A stretch of DNA of 64,000 nt from Sesamum alatum (Eukaryota > Streptophyta > Magnoliopsida > Lamiales > Pedaliaceae): contig JACGWO010000002.1 in assembly GCA_034509735.1 (NCBI GenBank), positions 26,521,636 to 26,585,635 on the forward strand. Direction: 5' to 3'. The notes beneath the pieces are model-generated. The model had not been told where the DNA came from and made no database searches. It saw only the letters and a program-made list of their open reading frames with translations. Positions 34,968 to 46,690 of the stretch are shown here, in pieces (within the stretch, counting starts at the first letter, position 1; every line of letters starts with the position of its first letter). The position numbers and the translations under genes were made by a program.

Positions 34968-34968
34968 C

Positions 34969-37900
34969 TGAAAAGAAAAATCCGGTGGATCGTCCCGGGA
35001 ATTGCGCGAATGCGGAAGCGCGGTAAAAAATAAACATATTAAAAATAAAAGGCACGCTTTTAATTTAAAGAACACGCTCAAGGGGTGTGCCCTTGAGGTT
35101 CCCGGGGCGTTCGGTGTATCTCATGATCATAAAACAATTAAATAAATCATGGAGGCCATAGAGTTGAAAAATAAAGAGGGACGAAAATCTTAAACGAGAC
35201 CTACCCGTTGTCGTTTTCGTCTTCAACTGCTACTCGCGTTGTTCCCGTTTTGCACCAAGACCTCGTTCTTGAGATCCTCCAAATCGTGACACACGATCCA
35301 CCGACGTATCTTGCACGTCGTGCTAGCAACGAACAGGTATTATTTTTGGAGTGGACGAATCAAAAAACTCGTTATCAATTAACGGTATTGGTTCGTCTAA
35401 GTTCTTGATGTTCCAAGAACAAAAAGAACTAAGAAAAAATATTTTCTTGCTAGAGAAAGAGAGAGGGGCGCGACGAGAGGTAGGAGAGGGAGAGTGTGTG
35501 TTGTGTGTGTTTTTCAAGAATCATCATCCTCTTAAATGTTGGAAGCTAGGGGTTTATATAGAGGAAGAGTTTAATCCTCTTTAAACTCAAACTCTAAGTA
35601 ACCTAATTTGACTAGGATTTTGACCTAGTCAAAGTCCTAGTCAAACTAGTGTTTTGACCTAGTCAAACGAATCCTAGCCTTCCATCTCGACCGTTGATTT
35701 TAATTTAATGGAAATATTTAAATCCTATTAAATATTCCAAAAGGCTAAATAAATATAATATAATAAATTAATATTATAATTTATTCTTAAGCCTATTAAA
35801 TCAACCCTTTTAATAAATCCTATTTATTAATTTAATTCCTTTTATCAAATAGAAGGAATTAAATTTCTCCAAGAAAATATAGAACCCGATTAAATCTAAT
35901 TTAATCATTCCTTTACTCCAATATTTAATTCCAAATTAAATACTAAGTGTGTGTGGATAGTGTGTGACTCTTTAGGTTCACCATTCAGCTAGACTTGGTC
36001 GGATTCCTAGAATCCGTCCGTTACCATGGGTGGCCATCTAGCAACGGTCCATGGCATCTATGCTTCAAACTTGAGATAGTTTAACTCCATGATTGACGCA
36101 AGAAATCATTTTCCCACTCAATCAAATGCTATGGCCATAGACTTTGAGAGTCTAAACTGTCTCAGAGCACATAGGAGATCTCATTGTCATAATCTTTGAT
36201 AGGGGACAAATCCTATCTTAGAATCCACCGTCCTCTCTACGTACTCTGACTGCACTGAACAAGGCTTATGATGGCCATATCATATGACACGATCACCTCT
36301 TGCCAGATCTAAGATACAACCTTCGTATGTGAGCGACTGTCGTGATTCCTCAAGTCCGAGGACTAATCCCGTACTATCGAAACTGGGATACGAGTCATAC
36401 GTCACATGAAAGAAATCGGTGGATCGTCCCGGGAATTGCGTGAATGCGGAAGCACGATAAAAATAAATTTACAAAAATAAAAGGCATGCTTTTAATTGAA
36501 AAGAACACGCTCAAGGGGTGTGCCCTTGAGGTTCCCGGGCGTTCGGTGTATCTCATGATCATAAAACAAATAAAGAAATCATGGAGGCCATAGAGTTGAA
36601 AATTAAAGAGGGACGAAAATCTTAAAACGAGACCTACCCGTTGTCGTTTTCGTCTTCAACGGCTACTCGCGTTGTTCCCCGTTTTGCACCAAGACCTCGT
36701 TCTTGAGATCCTCCAAATCGTGACACACGATCCACCCACGTATTCTTGCACGTCGTGCTAGCAACGAACAAGTATTATTTTGGAGAGGATAGATCAACCA
36801 CGCGTTATGAATTAACGGGATCGATCTTCCTTAGTTCAATTGTTCCAAGAACAAAAAGAACTAAGAAAAAATATTCTCTTGCTAGAGAAAGAGAGAGGGG
36901 CGGACGAGAGGTAGGAGAGGAGAGTGTGTGATGTGTGTGTTTTTCAAGAATCATCATCCTCTTAAATGTTGGAAGCTAGGGGTTTATATAGAGGAAGAGT
37001 TTAATCCTCTTTAAACTCAAACTCTAAGTAACCTAATTTGACTAGGATTTTGACCTAGTCAAAGTCCTAGTCAAACTAGTGTTTGACCTAGTCAAACGAA
37101 TCCTAGCCTTCCATCTCCCCTTTCCATCTCGACCGTTGATTTTAATTTAATGGAATATTTAAATCCTATTAAATATTCCAAAAGGCTAAATAAATATAAT
37201 ATAATAAATTAATATTATAATTTATTCTTAAGCCTATTAAATCAACCCTTTTAATAAATCCTATTTATTAATTTAATTCCTTTTATCAAATAGAAGGAAT
37301 TAATTTCTCCAAAAAAATATAGGACCCGATTAAATCTAATTTAATCATTCCTTTACTCCAATATTTAATTCCAAATTAAATACTAAGTGTGTGTGGATAG
37401 TGTGTGACTCTTTAGGTTCACCATTCAGCTAGACTTGGTCGGATTCCTAGAATCCGTCCGTTACCATGGGTGGCCATCTAGCAACGGTCCATGGCACTAG
37501 AGAACTAGGTGAAATATTCGGGGATGAACATTTAGGTTCTAACAGTACACTTGTCCTTCTGTCTTCGGTCTCATCACTTAGGGTCTAGGGCACGGAAGAT
37601 GCAGGTACCCATTTTGGACCTAAGTGTCGGTCTGTCCTCACTAAACGCCGCAAGGGAAACCTTTTCCCTTCTGTTCATTCACTGTGGCCACAGATTTCAG
37701 GGACAAGACACAGAGCATATATGAGACTCAACTGTCAACACCTTTTGACAGGAGACAGATCCTTTCTTGGAAACTACTGTCACTTTGTACACCCGAGCTG
37801 CACTAGACATGGCTTATGACTACTCAAGAGTATTTTGGCAATCTCTCACCATATCTAAGATACAGACCTGATGCACAGGTAACTCAGCAGTTCCTCAAGT

Positions 37901-38402
37901 CAAAAAACTTGGCCTGTACCGTTGGAACCGGGAATACACGTCATACCTTGCTGACCATACTCAAGGTCCTCCGTAAGACGGTTCTTGCGAGTCACCTCAG
38001 TCAGCTGCTTCCTAGCATGCTGACCCACTAACACTGCTTAGACGACCTTCGTCACCCGTCGATGAAATACGACAGCAAATGCTTAGTGCAAGTCTCAAAG
38101 GGAATCCCGGTACCCATTTTCGGGATTCCTTGACTTGGAGATTTCCGGACTGATTCGGTAAGACTGATTTCATGGACCTACCTCCAAGCGTAGTCCCAGT
38201 CCCCGAAATTGTTTCTCAGTCCGTGGGCTTTGTTTGCGTAGTGAACAGAAATGTAAATGCAGATAAGTGAACGTAAACAAAGTATTGCCATATGAATTTT
38301 CACTTCTTTATTCATAAATATTTTATCAAATACCAAAGAATTGTCTAGACATAGGTTACATATTCCTGCTAAAATTGGCTTACATGGTCACCTATTCTAA
38401 CA
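34969..38402 (-). mobile_element. Composite B/C/B 5' LTR (3.43 kb)
   Basis: Bounded by TG at 38402 (minus strand TGTTAGAATAGGTGACC) and CA at 34969 beside the primer site. Inside, in plus coordinates, are a B LTR part (34969-36054, with TATA at 35553), a C LTR piece (36055-36406) and a complete B LTR (36407-38402, with TATA at 36983). The same three-part order and both junctions occur at the other end of the element (26110-28897, left part truncated). At 38402 the LTR terminus abuts family-A gag. Either the LTR itself became composite and was copied by reverse transcription, or a 9.5-kb unit was tandemly duplicated. Confidence 0.8.
36407..38402 (-). mobile_element. Complete B LTR within the composite
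   Basis: A 1996-bp LTR with TG/CA ends and TATA at 36983-36990, nearly identical to 26898-28897. It is flanked on the left by TCACA at the end of the C segment and on the right by A gag. Confidence 0.9.
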
Positions 38403-38503
38403 CTCGAAACCGAGGACGATCCTCAGGTTTCTCAGCCAGTCCGAGTAGTTCATTCCGTTGAATTTGTTAGTCTCAAAATCATGGTTAACGGGTTCTTAGA
38501 CAT
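38403..38503 (-). pseudogene. Family-A gag N-terminus (minus copy)
   Basis: ATG at 38503 on the minus strand opens a gag start matching 11556-11656 (MSKNPLT...). After about 33 codons, within the codons for FE, it meets the TG end of the B LTR. The remaining gag-pol is absent from this side. A small indel near 38477 shifts the frame. Confidence 0.85.
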
Positions 38504-38942
38504 ATCTACATTAATGAAAATGTAAAGCAGAAATTAGCAGATGATGGTAATATTATTGTTCAAGTTGAAGACTTGGTCTTTTAGTCTTTAACCCTCCCAC
38601 TATTTATACGAAAGTCCGCCACTCTCAAGCGGAGTTTCGGAAAACCATTTCCTAGTGGGCTTGGGATCCACAAGCGTAATCTCCATGCCCCGCTTTTACG
38701 ATTCACATGAAGAAGACCTTATGGGAGATATCCAATATCATTCTCATCCAATGAGATTCCCAAGATATTTTGCCTCACCTATTCAAATGGTCCCGAGGAC
38801 TCCAAGCGAACCATGTTACTCAGTGTTGGGCCCGACCCATCAACCAATTCATGCCTCAAACTGTCGCCCCCACGACTCGTGAGACAGGGAAACAGCGAGC
38901 GCAGTCTTTTTGTTCACAACAATAGTGCAGCTTTCCCCTATT

Positions 38943-38976
38943 CCAAGTGTGCCACGACTCGTGAGACCACACTTGG
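38943..38976 (-). ncRNA. Leader hairpin H2 (family A, minus copy)
   Basis: Arms CCAAGTGTG (38943-38951) and CACACTTGG (38968-38976), plus strand, flank CACGACTCGTG. It is the same structure as 11082-11115. Confidence 0.55.
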
Positions 38977-39231
38977 GTAGCGGTAGCTTCCTCACCACAT
39001 TGCTGTGGATGGAAGGCTCGGACAGACCAAAATACCATTTTGATCCAAGTCCGTTTTGGGCCTAATATTTAATTTGGTCCAACCAAATGAGAGTTAAGTG
39101 TGACCGAGACCTCATCACATTATGGTGTTTTAGCATGCATAAATATCCAATATTTAAAGCGATAAATAAATACGCCGCATGCAGAAAACATAGCATACCC
39201 CTGTTAGGATGATCACAAGCCCAACCTATGC

Positions 39232-39255
39232 GACCCACTGAGCCCGCAGTGAGTC
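39232..39255 (-). ncRNA. Leader hairpin H1 (family A, minus copy)
   Basis: On the minus strand GACTCACTG and CAGTGGGTC enclose CGGGCT. All nine positions pair as RNA, one as G-U. Confidence 0.55.
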
Positions 39256-40276
39256 TATGGTCTGTCTAGGGTGGTCCTAAATTATTACAATAATAATAAA
39301 ACCATTGTCATTCCAATGGGCCTTGAAGTGCTCTTGTTTTCACGCCTTGATGCTCCTCCTTGGGGTCTCCGACTCCAATTGCTTGTTAAAAGTAAAGCCT
39401 CACCAATCCTATCTACTCTCATTACAACTGAAAGTAATACATCGGTAATAAAGAAAACAAGCCTTAACATCATGAGGCTGAAAATACGGGAGATGATAGT
39501 CCAAAAAGCAAGAGGCACGCAGGCCCCACCCAACAGAAAATAAATAAACATTCATTCATCCATACACAAGGTCTAGGGCTTTGTGATCATCCCATGTTGA
39601 TTCCATCAACTCACATATAACATAATTATTCCAAATAATCATGCAATAAAACCAATGGATATTCCAAATATCCAAGTGATGTCCAACATCACAAAAGCAT
39701 AAACATATAAATAATATGCAAAATTCAAATTTCAAATTTAATGGACATTTTACACAATGCATCCAATGCATGTATTGATCCCAAATTAATTAAGCAAATT
39801 TAATTCAAGGAATGATCCAATTATTCCAAAATCAAAAATGCAAAATTAATATATTTTTAGAATATTGTGCAGAAAATACAGAAAATCGAATTTTTTCGGA
39901 AAAAGTCGAAAAATGGCACAAAACGGCCCAGCCGTTGTGCCGGCCGGCCGGCCGGCCGCGCGCTGGCCCTTGGCCAGCAGCGGCCGGCTGTGCACAGCGC
40001 GCGCGCGCCCCTGCCGGCCCGACCAATTTTTTTTTTTTTTTTTTTGGTGTTTTTCAAAAACTGTTTCAGCACAATAACATTAATATTATTCTGAAAATAA
40101 GCATGCAATTTTAGATCCAATCTAACAAAATTAAGCATGCCAAAAGTCCATTAAATCCAAACAATTGAATCATCATATTATTCATATATTTACGTAATCT
40201 AACATGCCAATAAAGCCATTTAAAAGCAAGTAGATCATGCCAAACACATAGATCTATGCCCCTTACATCGAACCGG

Positions 40277-40288
40277 GCTCTGATACCA
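40277..40288 (-). other. Primer-binding site (tRNA-Met), minus A element
   Basis: TGGTATCAGAGC on the minus strand, two bases from the LTR end at 40291. Confidence 0.95.
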
Positions 40289-40290
40289 CT

Positions 40291-42521
40291 TGAAGGACAA
40301 GCGGATCCGCCCGGGAGCGCGAGCGGAAGCGAGAAAGCGTGAAAAAATGCGTAAATTTAAATCAAATGCAAAATACGCGAATCCCAAGGGGTGTACCCTT
40401 GGGTGCTCAACCGGGCGTTCGATGTAGGATGTGTAAATATTAAAACATATATTTAAACACATAGGGCATAGATATACAAATGAAATCAATCAAAGCGTAA
40501 TAAACCGTTACCTTTGATTGTTTAGCGTATGCTCCCGGCTACTAGCGTTGTTCCATCTCCGGAATGCTCACGAAATCCAAACGTATAGATTCTCCAAAGG
40601 TGATCCACACCACACCGGAAGAAACACACGTTCTTCTTGCTAGAAAAGAACGGGTTTAGGAAGGAATCGGTTTAAGAGAAGAACACTATGAATTAGTGTT
40701 CTCTTAAACTTACTTTGTTCTTCTTCTTGATTCAAAATCAAGTGAAGAAGACAAGTGTAAGAGAGGGAGGGAGCACAAAATTTTGAGAGAGAGGAGAGGA
40801 TTTTTGTCTTCTCTTTTTCCTAGAAAAAGATGAATAATGAATCACTTATGCTAGGTGTTGTATATTCTAATATATATACATAATTAATGTGATTATTGGA
40901 ATGTGTCTAGGTGCATCCAAGGATGTCTAGATTCATTCCAATCAATCACCATCAATTCTTCAATCAAGCCTACCAAAATTTATGGTATGATCAAATCATA
41001 CCAAAAGGGAAGAGCTTTGATTGGAGTTGATTTGTCTCTTTCCAAAAGAGACAAGTCAACATACCACCTAGCATGAAACATGGCTGATTTTGCTTCCTCC
41101 AAGGGAGCATGTCGGCCATATTTAATTAAGGGAAGAAGTCCAACTTCTTCCTATTCCAAATTAGGAATTATTTCTCCTCTCGGGTATAATTTAACGGACC
41201 GGGTTTTTATCGTAATCCAATTACGACGAACCCAATATTAAATCCAATTTAATGTCCACTTAAATTATTCCCGTTGATCTTTGAATCCAATTAAAAGATC
41301 CAACGTCTCAACATCTCAACTTTCCATATTTAATCGAAAATCCAATTTACCGATTAAATGAAAGCCCGATACAATATCGGCTCGTCCATCCAATGGGCTT
41401 TCCCTTAAGTAATCCAATTACTTATTTTATCCTTCGAGATTGACTCCAAGTCGATCTCTCAACCTCCTCGGTGATTTGTGTGTGACCCTTTAGGTTCACC
41501 CTCAGCTAGACTTGGGCCCGTCTCCCACAAGGGCCCGTTACCATGGGTGGCCGTCTAGCAACGATCCATGGCACTAGAGACTAGGTGAATTGGCGTGAAC
41601 ATTTAGGCGCCGATTCCGTACAGGTACGATCCTTCCGTCTACCGTCTCCCGGCCTTAGTCTAGGGTATGGAATTGGGCGTCGGTTCCCATCCTTGACTAG
41701 GCATCTATGCTTAATACTCGAGACCACGTATGCTTCATTGCGTCGACACAGGGAAACCATTCCCTGTTCGACCAACCACTGTGGCCACAGCTTCAAACAG
41801 CATGAACGTATCTCCGAGTGCATAGGAGATACCTCTGTCACATACTGACAGGGGACGGATCCTCTTCTTGGAATCCACCGTCCTCGCTACACATTCTGAC
41901 TGCACTGGACAAGGCTTATAATGATCATCTTACAGAATGATCACCTCTCGCCAGATCCAAGATACAGTCGTCCTGTGCACGTGACGGCCATGATTCCTCA
42001 AGTCTGAGGATTACTCCCGTACTATCGGAACCGGGGAATCCAATCATACTGACCAAGCCTCCAAGGCTTCCATATGATGATCCCCGCGAGTCAGTCCAGT
42101 CGGCTCGACCCCAGTCGACCAACCCATCAAGGATCGTGTAGGCGTCCCACGCCTGTCGCCGATGAAACACGGCACTCATCTAATGAACACGACTCTTGAC
42201 GCAAGTCTCAATAGGACTCTCGATGCCATGTCTCGAGGTCCTCGACTTGGAACGTTTCAGATCCAACTCTTAATCAGTTGGTTTCATGACCACCATCCAA
42301 TGCGTGCCCAACTGCACGAGTTGTTATCCATGGTCTGTGGGCTTTGTTGCGATATAAGTTAAACACCATTTTAACAAATGTAAGATGAGCGCAACAAAGA
42401 AGGTACCATTGGTGACGAATACTCATCTTATTCATCACATAATAATATTACATTCACATCAAGTTGTCGGATAGGTTACAAATTGCCAAACCTATTGGCT
42501 TTCTGGTCACCTATTCCAACA
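40291..42521 (-). mobile_element. Family-A 5' LTR (minus element)
   Basis: A 2231-bp LTR, TG at 42521 and CA at 40291, matching 7633-9810 in inverse orientation. The palindrome is at 41779-41790. It abuts a family-C LTR fragment at 42522, so the A element probably landed in a C LTR. The target duplication cannot be checked because the other end of this element is lost. Confidence 0.92.
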
Positions 42522-42819
42522 ACTTGATGCCTAATCTCGAGGTCCTCGACTTTGAGTGTTTCAAACCTATCAACGGAAGTTGGTTCCATGACTGCCATCC
42601 TATGCGCGGTCCAACTTCTTGGATTCATATATCTGATTTATGGGCGTTTGTTGTGACATCGAAACGACATTCAATGCTAGCAGTAAGCACAACAAAGTCA
42701 TCGTTGCCAATGATGAATCCTTACTGCATTCATCAACATAATATTAGTTTCATTCAAAGATTGATGAATGGTTCTCAAAACAACCAACCACATTGGCTTT
42801 CTGGTCACCTATTCCAACA
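42522..42819 (-). mobile_element. Family-C LTR fragment (minus)
   Basis: The first ~300 bp of a C LTR on the minus strand, starting TGTTGGAATAGGTGACC at 42819. It matches the start of LTR 3 at 25154-25450, including TTGTTGTGCTTACTGCTAGC. It is cut at 42522 by the family-A LTR. Confidence 0.8.
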
Positions 42820-43154
42820 CATAGTGTGTGACTCCTAGTAAAATGTCGCGTTCCTCACGTTGGCAATTTTTCAGTCGACGTCTACACGAGCTGAGGTAAT
42901 TTGATGAAACTTTGATCAACCTCCGTCCAACGAGGCTCGATCGCTCCCTTTATCAGAAACCGACACACTTGGCCTTTACAGGAAGCGTTTCATTGAGAAT
43001 TCCATTCTCAATTGGATGCTCAAGAGCTCCCACTAAATACACAATCTTTTCGATCCTATCGAAACAGATTTAATTTGGCAATCATTTTCTGTTCACCACC
43101 TCAAGTGTAATTCCCAAACCTCCTATGGGACCTTTAGGCTTCTGAACCGCCTTA
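42820..43154 (-). pseudogene. Family-C integrase remnant, CACTA insertion target
   Basis: On the minus strand it matches 21258-21610 of C2, for example TTGAGAATGGAATTCTCAATG near 42995-43015, so it is an integrase piece with no open frame. It is joined directly to a C LTR start, with RT and RNase H deleted. Alignment to C2 runs up to CCTTA at 43154 and stops where CACTAG begins, showing that the CACTA element inserted here. Confidence 0.75.
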
Positions 43155-43170
43155 CACTAGAAAAAAGCGG
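43155..43170 (+). repeat. CACTA terminal inverted repeat
   Basis: CACTAGAAAAAAGCGG fits the CACTA superfamily terminus. The partner should read as its reverse complement beyond 64000, followed by TTA and then C-integrase sequence like TGGTCTTGTG. Confidence 0.8.
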
Positions 43171-43174
43171 GAAT

Positions 43175-43870
43175 TAAAACGGTAACAAGAACAATTTTTT
43201 AATTTTTGGAACAGTAAATACTTCACTTGAACCTTTTGGACTGCAATTAGGAACGGTTGAGGAACGGGAGGCTATCCGTGGCAATAAGAGGCGATCCTAA
43301 TTATTAGGAACGGTAACGAAGATACCGTTCCTACGTGGGAATGGTTTTTGGCATATTTTCGTGCTACCGTTCCTAATTACCTTTGTACGTATATATTACA
43401 TTTTTCGTATTTGGAACACCTTATAAACTTTAGGAACGGTAGCATCGAAATCAAATCGCGCAAATAGGAACGGTAGTAGAAACACATTTTGGAATTGTCA
43501 CACTATGTTGTGGATACAATTTACCATGGTATCTAGAATACATGTAGGAACGGCAGGTTGTATACATTAGGATCGGTAACTAAAATACATTTTGTTGCGT
43601 GATTTAGGAACGGTTTTTGAACTCTAACTTTGGAATACCATTTTGGACCGGTTTTTGGTATTTTCTTTAGAACGAAAGCCTAACCACGAAAGAATTGATT
43701 TTGGAATAAATGTAGGCACGGTAAGTCCCGTCTTTAGGAACGGTTGGCTTCTATTTTTAGGATGGTTTTTTTCATCGGCATTGAGAACGGTATATATTTT
43801 TAAACAGTCAAATATAGGAGCGGTATTTGGAGCTGCATTTGCCGTCTGAAGTACCGTTCCTAACAGATGA
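43175..43870. repeat. Subterminal AGGAACGGT repeats, outer block
   Basis: About fifteen copies of TAGGAACGGT or close variants, mostly in one orientation (for example 43250, 43301, 43432, 43465, 43545, 43603, 43735), with inverted copies ACCGTTCCT at about 43325, 43368 and 43853. In known CACTA elements such subterminal motifs bind the element's own DNA-binding protein. The region has no coding signal. Confidence 0.85.
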
Positions 43871-44015
43871 ATTATAAATTTTTTTTAGTAATAATTATTA
43901 TCATTTAAATATAAATTTAATTATTAATAATATTTTGATTATATAATTAATATTTAAATATGAAAAAATGCATCTTTATAATTACAAAAAATCAAAATAA
44001 AAAAAAATACATAAT

Positions 44016-45330
44016 CTACTCCTCGTCCATCTCGTCAATGTCTGGAAGGGTGGGGTCTCTAGGAGGCCGTGACGGGCCGGCGCTGGAGCGACTGGTCTGC
44101 ATGTCCTTCATCATGCCCATCAGGTCCGCCATCATCTCCTCGAGGCGGACCAACCGACCCTCCATGTTTGACGAAGGTGTTGGCTCTGGAACGGGCAATG
44201 GTAGTGGCGGTGGCGGTGGTGATGGCGAGGTAACGGTCTGGCTGAGACCCAGGGCCTCAGAACCAAGACCAAATACTCAGCCCTTGTTCTTGCCCTGGAC
44301 GCAAGTGAGCCACATCTGCTGCTCGGTCTGCGCCACCGAGCGCTCTGATTCGGAAGTAGGATCCTCAGGATTGCACAGGGCCTGAGACTGATGATCGTCC
44401 ATCATCTTCTGGAACATCTCCTGCAAAAATAATTACAATAAATTAGAAAATTTTCAAACATTTAAGAAAATAAAGTAGAACGTATTAATTACAACTCACC
44501 GCCACCTCCGCTACCCTCGACCCGCTCCAGCTGCCGTCGGCCTTCTTCTTGTAGCATTTGGAGAATAACTCCATCTGCTTCACTGGCCGGCCGAGCTGCT
44601 CCTCCTGTAAAAAAAATAGAAAACAGTTATTACAATTTTAATTTAATAGCAATAAACGTGGAAGATCTTGAACATCGACTCGTCGTCGAAGTCCCACCAG
44701 TATGTCATCTGTATTAAAAATATATATATACATATATCATTACAGTAGATTGTTAAAATATTTAAAAATAAAAAATAATTGTCGTTACCTTCAAACTCTC
44801 AAACCAGAAAAGCTAGTGCTCTGGCGGCACCTTGCGCAAACTGCCCCAAGGATGGGGATAGTGTCCTCACACGACCGCGTACATGCGCTCGTGGATCTTT
44901 CGATTAGAACTAAAATTATAAGATAATTAGTATGAATTAAAATATTAATTTAAATTACAAAAAAATTAAAAATATAAATATACCTCGCATCAGCGAGTGT
45001 GATGTACTGGCGGGTGGATGCTGGTGGGAGTGGTGGGGCCAATGGGGGTGGTAGTGGTGGGGCAGCCCATGGACGGGCCGGATCGACCGCCGGTGCAATA
45101 GTGGATGGTCCGGGCTGCTGATCCGGCGCAGCGGTAGACGCACCGGGCTACTGATCTGGTGCAGGTGGTGCGGGTGCCTGCTCTGCCGGTGGTGGTGGTG
45201 GTGGTGGTGGTGGTCGGAACACTGCTTCCCCATCCTGGGAAGCAACACCGGCCGGCGGAATAGCCGATTCGCCACGACCACGATCGCGGCCGCGTCCACC
45301 TCCTCGAGGTGGAAAATCCCGACCAGACAT
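44016..45330 (-). pseudogene. CACTA second gene, Transposase_24-like, five exons
   Basis: Exons on the minus strand: 44984-45330, 44789-44909, 44658-44708, 44500-44604 and 44016-44420, each bounded by GT and AG. Together they make 343 codons with the frame kept across every junction. The N-terminus is Gly/Arg-rich then Pro/Gln-rich (MSGRDFPPRGGGRGRDRGRG, a run of nine prolines). The C-terminal half carries YWWDFDDESMFKIF, FSKCYKKKADGSWSG and VFGLGSEALGLSQ, typical of plant Ptta/En/Spm (Transposase_24) proteins, then a coiled-coil-like tail. Four in-frame stops interrupt it, each one C-to-T change from CAG or CGA. It would be the DNA-binding partner of TNP2. Confidence 0.78.
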
Positions 45331-46690
45331 GATCTAGAATTTTTTTAAAAAATATTAGTGGTATGAAGTTAAAAAATATATGTAAGTAACAATTTAATTG
45401 AATAATGATAATTTTTTTAATTTTTTAAATAATTATGCAAACTAAATTCTAAAATTATCTAACAAATGGATAATGAATCCCGATTTTGTTATTGAATTTT
45501 TTTCTACAATGTTTACTAAATCCTAAAATTATTTCCTAAAATATATACTGAAACCCAAAATTGACGCTTAATTATACTAAATCCTTCTATTTTCGTTTAT
45601 ATTTATACTAAATCCCAAAATTTTTCCCTAAAATTGCACTAAATCCTTCTATTTTTCTATATATTTATACTAAATACCATATTTTATCCTAAAATTGCAC
45701 TAAATCCTTCTATTTTCCTATATATTTATACTAAATACCAATATTTCAGAATTTGAAAATATTAAAATTGACAGATTTTTAAAACAGAAAAAATTAAAAT
45801 TCTGAAAATACATAATTTTTAAAAATTACATAAAATTCTGAAAATATTTTAAATTTATAGAAAATGACTAAAAAATTTAAAAATTCAGAAAATTATCAGA
45901 AAAATTTTAAAATTACAAAAAATGACATAAAATTGTAAGAAAATTTTCAGATTTTCAGATTCTGGAATTTTTCAGATTTTCAGATTCTGGAATTTTTTCA
46001 AATTTTCAGATTTTCAGATTTTGAAATTTTAAATAATACAAATTTTCAGATTTTTAAAATAGATTTTTTTTTGAAAATTTTACAGAAAATTAACCACAAA
46101 ACTAATATTTACAAACTTAACCACAAATTTAATATTTACATGCATTTTCAGAATTACACAAAATAGAAAATACAACATAATTACAAAAATTAATAGGAAT
46201 TATAGAAAATTCACATAAGATACAAAAAATACAGAATACTCACATAATTACCATTCCTAATTTGCAGAATATTACAGAAAATTTCCATAATATACAAAAA
46301 TTACAAATAAATTCCCTAACTATACACAAATTACAAATAAATCTCCTAACTATACAAAAATTACAGAAAATTCCAATCCTTACATACAAAAAATTCCAAT
46401 CATTACATACAAAAATTACAATAAAATCCCAATCATTACATACAAAAATTATACTAAAATCCAAAATGTACATGAAAAAGGGGGTTTTGGAAATCCCTAC
46501 TTGGTATATCAGACGGTGGGCGTCGGTGGTGAGGGATGGAGGCGGCAGACGGCGAGAGAGAGAGAGCGAACGGGGACAGAGAGAGGGGCGGACGACGAGA
46601 GAGAGAGAAGATCGGACAGAGAGAGAGAGAGAGAGAGAGCAGACATTAGAGAGAGGAAAACGTGAGAAAAAATCAGCCAAGGGGCCAATT
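45331..46690. other. AT-rich upstream region of the CACTA second gene
   Basis: No gene is seen. It holds a ~62-bp tandem repeat in three copies (about 45575-45745, with CTAAATCCTTCTATTTT), AT-rich low-complexity sequence with many CAGATTTT words (45750-46100), short repeats of CATTACATACAAAAATTA (46370-46460) and a GA-rich microsatellite (about 46550-46650). Read on the minus strand the last is CT-rich, as in plant 5' UTRs, and may be the start of the gene's transcript. ORFs here are low-complexity artefacts. Confidence 0.6.

Larger units (their letters stand above)
32963..34968 (-). other. Leader of minus B element
   Basis: About 2.0 kb between primer-binding site and gag. In minus-strand order it holds the primer site (34956-34967), a GC-rich island (34491-34752), H1 (33739-33762), H2 (33411-33446), a second CACGAGTCGTG core (33342-33352) and a TATA-like box (33069-33076). 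The order matches the family-A leader although most intervening sequence differs. No convincing ORF is present. Confidence 0.8.
38504..40290 (-). other. Leader of minus family-A element
   Basis: An inverted copy of 9811-11555. It contains a TATA-like box (38601-38608), a CACGAGTCGTG core (38871-38881), H2 (38943-38976), H1 (39232-39255), a GC-rich island (39928-40024) next to a 19-base T run (40027-40045), and the primer site (40277-40288). Confidence 0.85.

Noticed and set aside
38403..38407. CTCGA as a target duplication of the minus B element
   Set aside because: The left end of the element is lost in the rearranged region at 26110, so no partner can be checked.
40027..40045. 19-base T run as a LINE or SINE poly-A tail
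   Set aside because: It lies inside the family-A leader next to the GC island; the plus A copy has an A-rich tract at the same place, so it is a length-variable tract of the element.
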